NCBI GenBank assembly: GCA_037384645.1
Contig: JARRNT010000034.1
Coordinates: 1-40,071, forward strand
DNA: 40,071 nucleotides
Source of the DNA: RI-92 sp037384645
GTDB lineage: Bacteria; Pseudomonadota; Gammaproteobacteria; UBA6429; Thiohalophilaceae
Reading direction: 5' to 3'
Positions 35,018 to 40,071 of the stretch are shown piece after piece. Made by a program: the position numbers and the translations under genes. How positions within the stretch are numbered: the stretch's first letter is position 1; every line of letters begins with the position of its first letter. The notes beneath the pieces were generated by a model, which was not told the origin of the DNA, made no database searches, and worked only from the letters and a program-made list of their open reading frames with translations.

Positions 35018-35196
35018 AGACGCTATAGCTGGCCACGCGTGATCCAGCACTATCGAAGCTAACCGGAATAAAGGGGAAGAAGACCAGGCTGTCGATTGAT
35101 CTTAAGTCCTTATCTGTTTCCTGCACGTATTCATCCACAACCGAAACATATTCAGAAAAACAATTGCTGAAATCGTCTTTAATCTGGTTCTGACCA
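35018..35196 (-). other. Open frame without a start, just after the ANTAR gene
   Basis: On the minus strand, a 58-codon open frame begins just after the ANTAR stop and runs to a TGA at 35018. It reads QIKDDFSNCFSEYVSVV and later SIDSLVFFPFIPVSFDS, with coding-like composition, but has no good start codon or ribosome site. It could be the tail of a gene or of a once-longer ANTAR protein, or chance. Confidence 0.3.
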
Positions 35197-35199
35197 TCT

Positions 35200-35823
35200 T
35201 TATTTTTTTATCGTATTATTTCTAAGGTTAAATTGATTAACAGTCTCAGCCGCCTTCAGGATCTCATTGGCGATTTCAATGACCTTCTTCTGGCTCGACC
35301 TGGCCTCTGAGCGCAAAAGCTCGAAGGCCATTTTATTGGTCAGTCGAAAGCGTTCCATAATAATACCGATGGCGGCACTGATGACACGAGAGGTAGCAAT
35401 GGCCGTTGAAAGATTTTGTTCTGTATCCTGTAACCTGCGAATATCACTCGCCCTTTGTAAGGCAGATTCAATTACAGGCAGAAGTTGCTCAGAATGGATC
35501 GGTTTGAGTAAATAGGATAGCGCTCCTGATAACACTGCCTTATTGATCTTTTCCGATTCTTTGCATTCTGATATTACAATAAACGGGATATCATAAATGT
35601 TGTAGAGCTCAATAGCGGTGTCGAGACAGCATGATTCACCTTCACTTGCCTCGAAGATGCCAAGATCGGGCTTTTGCTGTACCCCCATTTCCAGTGCACT
35701 ATTTTTATTATCCGTACTAATTACTGCGTATCCTGCCGTTTCCAGCATGCGAGCGATATTTCTAACTAATGCATCATCCTGATCCATTAGCATAATTTTT
35801 ATTTTATCTTTTATGCTAACCAT
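35200..35823 (-). CDS. ANTAR-domain response regulator (NasT-like), degenerate receiver
   Basis: 207 residues. Residues 1-125 are a receiver-like domain with the acidic pocket (MDQDDALVR) and the Lys (LLKPIHSEQL), but at the phospho-acceptor site a Glu (Glu58, PDLGIFEASEG) replaces Asp. Residues about 145-200 are an ANTAR domain (ISAAIGIIMERFRLTNKMAF, then LLRSEARSSQKKVIEIANEI), which binds twin-hairpin antiterminator RNA. NasT proteins control nitrate assimilation, and this gene lies 1.6 kb from nasA, but NasS is absent. The start at 35823 is preferred because TGAGGA precedes it; a frame start at 35865 lacks one. A Glu in place of Asp suggests that activity does not depend on phosphorylation. 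Confidence 0.85.
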   Translation of the reverse strand: MVSIKDKIKIMLMDQDDALVRNIARMLETAGYAVISTDNKNSALEMGVQQKPDLGIFEASEGESCCLDTAIELYNIYDIPFIVISECKESEKINKAVLSGALSYLLKPIHSEQLLPVIESALQRASDIRRLQDTEQNLSTAIATSRVISAAIGIIMERFRLTNKMAFELLRSEARSSQKKVIEIANEILKAAETVNQFNLRNNTIKK

Positions 35824-36359
35824 ATCCTCACCACCAACTTTCACCCTTAACTTGCTGGTCAGCATATGTATTACACATATTAATACACATAACCAGCAAT
35901 AACATGTACTTCCAATTGCACCCCATGTGCTGCTGTGCGCATGGAATAACTACGTAAAGCATGCATAACACCGTAATTTGTACCGTGTCCTGCGGACTGG
36001 TGGCAGACCAAATACGGGAACACTTCAAAGTTGTGGCGGGATTTGGGCCAGGAAAAAACGACTAAACCAGATCGATGCAGTCATTCGCGAGTCTTAGGCG
36101 AAACTTACACAATTGAACAAACTCTATCAAAATCATTCTTGCATCATAAGACAAGACGACTGATAAATTATTCAATCTAATTTTTGCTGATTAGTTTATA
36201 AACCTTTAATATAGATTACCAGCTGAATATAAATAGCCGAGCTATATGATCAACATTTTGCATGTCTAGCACTTAGCCAAATTAAAGCTGTTTGGCCCCT
36301 TTACTCCCAAAAATGCATTTTTGATATTTCTCTGTTAAACCTCCAGGCCTTACACGCAT
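35824..36359. other. AT-rich intergenic stretch
   Basis: No gene seen in this 536-base gap. It must hold the ANTAR promoter on the minus strand. The stretch from 36120 to 36350 is strongly AT-rich. There is no obvious terminator hairpin after rtcB. Confidence 0.4.
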
Positions 36360-37747
36360 TCAACCTTTGATACAAACCAGGGGTTCGAGACGGGCGATTT
36401 TATGTGCCAGTCCAGCGGCATCAGCTGCCTCGACCACAGCACTGACATCTTTATAGGCACCCGGTGCTTCTTCAGCGACACCGCGCAGGGATCGACTACG
36501 AATAAGAATATGATGTTCGGCAAGTTCATTGATTACCTGACCGCCTTGCCATTGACGTTTAGCCTGATGCCGACTCATGGCGCGACCGGCACCATGGCAG
36601 GCGGAGCTGAAGGCATGTTGCTCACTGTCTTTACTGCCGGCGAGGATATAAGAGGCGGTTCCCATGGAGCCGCCAATTAAGACCGGTTGTCCGGCATGAC
36701 GCAGGGCCGCCGGGATATCAGGATGACCCGGACCGAAGGCTCGAGTTGCACCTTTGCGATGCACAAACAGTGTACGTTTGCGTCCATCGAGCTCGTGGGT
36801 TTCCGCCTTGCAGGTATTATGCGAGACATCATAGAGCAATCGTAAATCGGCTTCAGGCAGAACGCGGACAAAAGCCTTTCGTGTCAGGTCGGTCAGAATC
36901 TGGCGATTGGCAAGGGCACAATTTATCGCCGCACGCATGGCGCCCAGATATGCCTGACCCAGCTCTGAATTAATCGGCGCACACGCCAGTTCCCGATCGG
37001 GCAATTGAATCCCGTGCTGTGGAGCCATGATGACCATTTGCTTGAGAAACTCTGTTCCGATCTGGTGACCCAGCCCGCGGGAACCGCAGTGTATACTCAC
37101 TACCACATCGCCGGCTTTTAATCCGTAGCATTGGGCAATTTCGTCCTGGTAGATCTCGGCAATGTGCTGGACTTCCAGATAGTGATTACCTGAACCCAGT
37201 GTACCCATTTCATTCTGCTGACGTCTTTTGGCAAATTCCGACACCTCATCAGGCATAGCTCCCTGCATGCAGCCGTGTTCTTCAATCCGTTCAAGGTCAC
37301 CGTCATCGCCCCATCCCTGGGCAACCGCCCATTGCGCTCCCCCTTTGAGCATTTTATCCATCTCGTCAAGATTAAGAATGATTCGGCCGGTGCTGCCAAG
37401 TCCGGCGGGGATGTCCCGATACAGCTGATCCGCCAGTCGTTTCTGAACAGCCATGATGTCAGCTTTTTGCAAGCCCCACCTGCTGAGACCACCCCCTCCT
37501 CATCGGCATCAAATGCTGCAACTCCGCCAATGGGAAAACCATAACCCCAGTGCGCATCAGGCATGGCATAGCTGGCCTGAACTATTCCTGGCAAGCTTGC
37601 CACATTGGTAGCCTGCTCATACACTTTTTCATCCATGGCACGAAGCAAAGCCTCATCGGCATAAAAAATTGCAGGAACACGCATCTTGCCTGTCGGCTCA
37701 ACACACCAGCACGTATCATTGATCTTTCTAAAATGATGTAAGTCCAT
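36360..37747 (-). pseudogene. rtcB: RtcB-type RNA ligase, frameshifted, DINCGVR segment lost
   Basis: RtcB joins 2',3'-cyclic phosphate and 5'-OH RNA ends. The first part (37747 to about 37480) starts MDLHHFRKINDTCWCVEPTG (ATG at 37747 after GGAGGG) and reads to GVVSAGG. The rest continues in another frame with DIMAVQKRLADQLYRDIPAG, then GSGNHYLEVQ, VVVSIHCGSRGLGHQI, LYDVSHNTCK, and the C-terminal YKDVSAVVEAADAAGL ... IKG that is normal for the family. Between the two frames the expected segment VGFDINCGVR (metal-binding Asp and Cys) of about 15 residues is absent. The ligase therefore cannot be active as read. The archease partner just upstream is intact. Confidence 0.85.
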
Positions 37748-37761
37748 CAAGCCCTCCGTAT

Positions 37762-38178
37762 TTAGACATCCACCACTGTCTGGGCTATCCAGTGCTGTTC
37801 ATTCTGGCTAACCTTGAGTTCGGTATAGGTAGCACCTTTTACTTCTACACTGGGCTGGTGCCGTTGCTGATCAATCTTCTCCCCCCAACATCGGGCAGTA
37901 AGTAAACCGTTGGTAATTTCGATATCAAACTGGCTGAATAACATATTTCGCGTGGCCATTTCGTATACCAGCGCATTTAACCAGTCCACCAGCAGTATTT
38001 CATCATCAGGCGCCTCGCAATGAATCGAAATCACATCCTGTGCCTGCACATTCACCGGGTCGGTAATGACTGCGGTCATGGCCAGCGCGGCTGCGGCAAA
38101 TGCCTCTGCTTTACTGTTACCAATGCCACGAATACCAATATCCGCCTCATGTTGAAAATGCTCCCATTTGTACGACAT
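37762..38178 (-). CDS. Archease (RtcB activator)
   Basis: 138 residues of the archease family, which speeds up RtcB guanylation and broadens its use of nucleotide. The pattern is clear: WEHFQHEADIGIRG at the N-terminus, a helix EAFAAAALAMTAVITDP, the strand DEILLVDWLNALVYEM, a FDIEITNGLLTARCWG region, and VKGATYTELKVSQ near the end. It lies 14 bases before rtcB on the same strand, the standard operon. With rtcB broken it may be an orphan. Confidence 0.92.
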   Translation of the reverse strand: MSYKWEHFQHEADIGIRGIGNSKAEAFAAAALAMTAVITDPVNVQAQDVISIHCEAPDDEILLVDWLNALVYEMATRNMLFSQFDIEITNGLLTARCWGEKIDQQRHQPSVEVKGATYTELKVSQNEQHWIAQTVVDV

Positions 38179-38931
38179 ATCTGGCTTAGCCTTTCTTCAG
38201 TACCTGTATCTTCCAGGATATGACATTGCGCACAACTGGCTGGAGATAGTGCGCACCAGAAACGGAATGTTTCCGCCGATAGCAACGTGATTCCGGCCAT
38301 TTCATTACCGCGGCACCACCATTCCAGGCAGGTAAGAAAAAACCGTATTAACCCTGCCAGATCTAATATGAAGATGCATTGAGTTTGATCAAACCTGCTA
38401 CACCCAGGTTGTAACATCAACGCCTGTGGATTTAATACGTGAAGAGACGGGGACCAGCAAAGCGATCAGACCAGGACCTTTGAAACAGCTCGAGAAATTC
38501 TGGAGTGCGCCCAGAACGAGCGAAGCGCAACTAGTACCAGTGGAGCTGGTTTTAGGAATACTTGATGTATCCCGCAGGAATTCTGGAGTGAACCCGACAG
38601 GGTTCTAAGTGCACCACCTGGATAATATCATCAGCCATAGAAAAGCCCCGCACTTAGCCCCTGGATGGGGCGTATATCGCGGAGGCCACGGAGGTGGTGA
38701 GACAGGAGGTCGAGAAGCTGGCCTGGGCCATGGCCGAGAGCGACCTTTCGAATAGTTGTTTCCAAAAGCCCCTCCCCGACACTTGCGTATCGAGGGTTCG
38801 TATTTAAAGCCTGGCGCGGCCTGAACCAGCATGACCATAACTTGCCTTAGCAAATTCAGGAAATACTTGATGAATCTCGAAGAGATTCTAAGTGAAGCGC
38901 GTTCGGGGAATACTTAATGAAACGCCGAAAG

Positions 38932-38984
38932 AAAAACCCCCGATGCTTACGCATCGAGTGTTCTAATTTAAAACCTGGCGGTCG
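38932..38984 (-). repeat. Displaced copy of the rrn terminator and 5S 3' end
   Basis: This 53-base stretch is nearly identical to 39432-39484: the terminator hairpin, an AT-rich spacer and the last bases of 5S. The offset is exactly 500 bases. A third, more worn copy starts near 38764. Confidence 0.85.
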
Positions 38985-39160
38985 CCTCGAACCATCGGAG
39001 ATGGTTGAGGTGTGCGCAATGAAGCCCGAAGCGCTTCTGCGCTGTACCTACGATCAAAATAAGCAGGTGACCAGAACTTGCGGAGCAAGTGCAGGAAATC
39101 CCTGATGAAGCCTGAATGGCTTCTAGGGACACCGCCCATGAATAGCCACTACACAAAGAA

Positions 39161-39192
39161 AAAGCCCCGCACTCTTTCGAGAACGGGGCTTT
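39161..39192. terminator. Hairpin AAAGCCCCG.../...CGGGGCTTT
   Basis: A perfect 9-bp stem (39161-39169 and 39184-39192) with an inner CTC/GAG pairing. On the minus strand it is followed by a short T run, so it can act as a second terminator for rRNA transcription. A worn copy is at 38641-38672. Confidence 0.7.
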
Positions 39193-39430
39193 GAATTGAC
39201 CAGAACCAGTGGAACTGGTTCAGGGAACACTTAATGGACCTCAAAGAGGTTCTAAGTGCGACCAGCACTTAATGGACCTCAATGAGGTTCTAAGTGCGAC
39301 CAGAACGAGTGGAACTCGTGCAGGAAGTACTAAATGCGACCGAAGCGAAGCGTAGGAAGTGCCTGATGAACTGCCGAAGGCAGTTCTGAGGTAAACCCGA
39401 AGGGTTCTAGAGTAAAAACCTGCAGGCAAG

Positions 39431-39462
39431 AAAAAACCCCCGATGCTTACGCATCGAGGGTT
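39431..39462 (-). terminator. Rho-independent terminator of the rRNA operon
   Basis: On the minus strand the hairpin AACCCTCGATGCgtaaGCATCGGGGGTT is followed by TTTTTT. It lies about 12 bases after the 5S gene. Confidence 0.85.
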
Positions 39463-39473
39463 CTAATTTAAAA

Positions 39474-39590
39474 CCTGGCGGTGACCTACTTTCACATGGG
39501 GAAACCCCACACTATCATCGGCGATGAGGCGTTTCACTTCTGAGTTCGAGATGGGATCAGGTGGGACCGCCTCTCCATTGCCGCCAGGCA
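39474..39590 (-). rRNA. rrf: 5S ribosomal RNA
   Basis: The 117-base minus-strand gene begins TGCCTGGCGGC and ends CCGCCAGG, which pair to close the molecule. CCCACCTGATCCCATCTCG and GAACTCAGAAGTGAAACG are the diagnostic inner 5S sequences. It lies 136 bases downstream of 23S. Confidence 0.96.
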
Positions 39591-39726
39591 AACAGGTTAT
39601 GAAATCCGGGTTCTTTCGAACCCGGCTTCCACAGAATTCGGATAATCATGAGTCTATCAAGTATATCAGTACGTCAGCACTGTTAACGTTTTAAACGAGT
39701 ATCACCCAGATCATTTGGGTGTTATA

Positions 39727-40071
<345 letters not shown>

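Larger units (their letters stand above)
38426..39412. repeat. Array of short hairpins with changing stems downstream of 5S
   Basis: No coding gene. Two alternating units recur. Type A begins GACCAGA, has loop GGA and ends CAGGAA or CAGGGAA: 39069-39097 (stems ACTTGC/GCAAGT), 39198-39226 (ACCAGT/ACTGGT), 39298-39326 (ACGAGT/ACTCGT), with a worn copy at 38833-38862. Type B begins near ACTTRATG and ends TTCTAAGTG: 38865-38893 (AATCTC/GAGATT), 39100-39128 (GAAGCC/GGCTTC, outer CCCT/AGGG), 39228-39258 and 39266-39296 (ACCTC/GAGGT, outer CACTTA/TAAGTG), 39362-39391 (ACTGCC/GGCAGT). Stems differ between copies, but both arms change together. The leftmost 300 bases are worn versions. Confidence 0.8.

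Noticed and set aside
38076..38420. Minus-strand frame overlapping the start of archease
   Set aside because: It overlaps archease in another frame and has no ribosome site; composition of the overlapping part is that of a shadow.
38865..39391. Hammerhead ribozyme or C/D-box (kink-turn) motif, suggested by CTGATGA in several type B units
   Set aside because: The GAAA core and cleavage-site parts of a hammerhead are missing, no CUGA D box is placed, and some units read TTAATGG instead.
38426..39412. CRISPR array
   Set aside because: Units are not constant direct repeats with unique spacers; the variable parts are palindrome arms, and no cas gene is near.
38426..39429. Short ORFs in the hairpin array
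   Set aside because: All are made of repeat units and disagree between copies; none has a ribosome site.

Overview
The window looks like chromosomal DNA of a gammaproteobacterium. The evidence is the tRNA-Tyr/Gly/Thr-tuf operon, the birA-coaX-SPOR gene order upstream of tRNA-Thr(TGT), a gammaproteobacterial-type 5S/23S rRNA end, an rpf (DSF) signalling locus and sigma-54/NtrC-type control of nitrate assimilation. I cannot name the genus. Phage or plasmid backbone genes are absent; mobile DNA is limited to an IS30 scrap and short repeats.

Left part (1-11.2 kb): the 5' part of tuf and tRNA-Thr(GGT), tRNA-Gly and tRNA-Tyr lie on the minus strand under their own strong promoter. A 10-kb stretch then separates tRNA-Tyr from tRNA-Thr(TGT), which is normally its direct neighbour in the related operon. 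That stretch has an accessory character: a gerW-like/DUF2953 gene pair, an alpha/beta hydrolase, two outer-membrane barrels, a GlxA-type regulator divergent from an isochorismatase-acetyltransferase pair, an IS30 remnant, dispersed palindromic repeats and a candidate integron-like cassette.

Middle (11.3-23.8 kb): core genes follow: SPOR protein, coaX, birA, a membrane-anchored protein, a lipoprotein glutathione peroxidase and a large asparagine synthetase. Next comes a DSF signalling locus: an RpfG-like HD-GYP response regulator, the DSF synthase rpfF, a convergent rpfC-type hybrid kinase broken by a frameshift with an apparent deletion, and a fatty-acid desaturase.

Right part (23.8-35.9 kb): a complete nitrate assimilation locus reads rightward. 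It has an ABC nitrate importer, NADH nitrite reductase nirBD and nitrate reductase nasA. A near-consensus NtrC box and a sigma-54 -24/-12 element precede the importer, and a second -24/-12 element precedes nirB. Convergent to it lie an FTR1 iron permease with a small cupredoxin behind a Fur-box-like sequence, and an ANTAR response regulator (NasT-like) whose phosphorylation Asp is replaced by Glu.

Right end (36.3-40.1 kb): an archease-rtcB operon in which rtcB has lost its metal-binding DINCGVR segment through an out-of-frame deletion. Then follows a roughly 1-kb non-coding array of short hairpins whose stems differ in sequence but keep pairing, mixed with copies of a terminator and 5S tail. 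The array ends at the 5S and 23S rRNA genes, which are on the minus strand. This hairpin array is the most unusual thing in the window.
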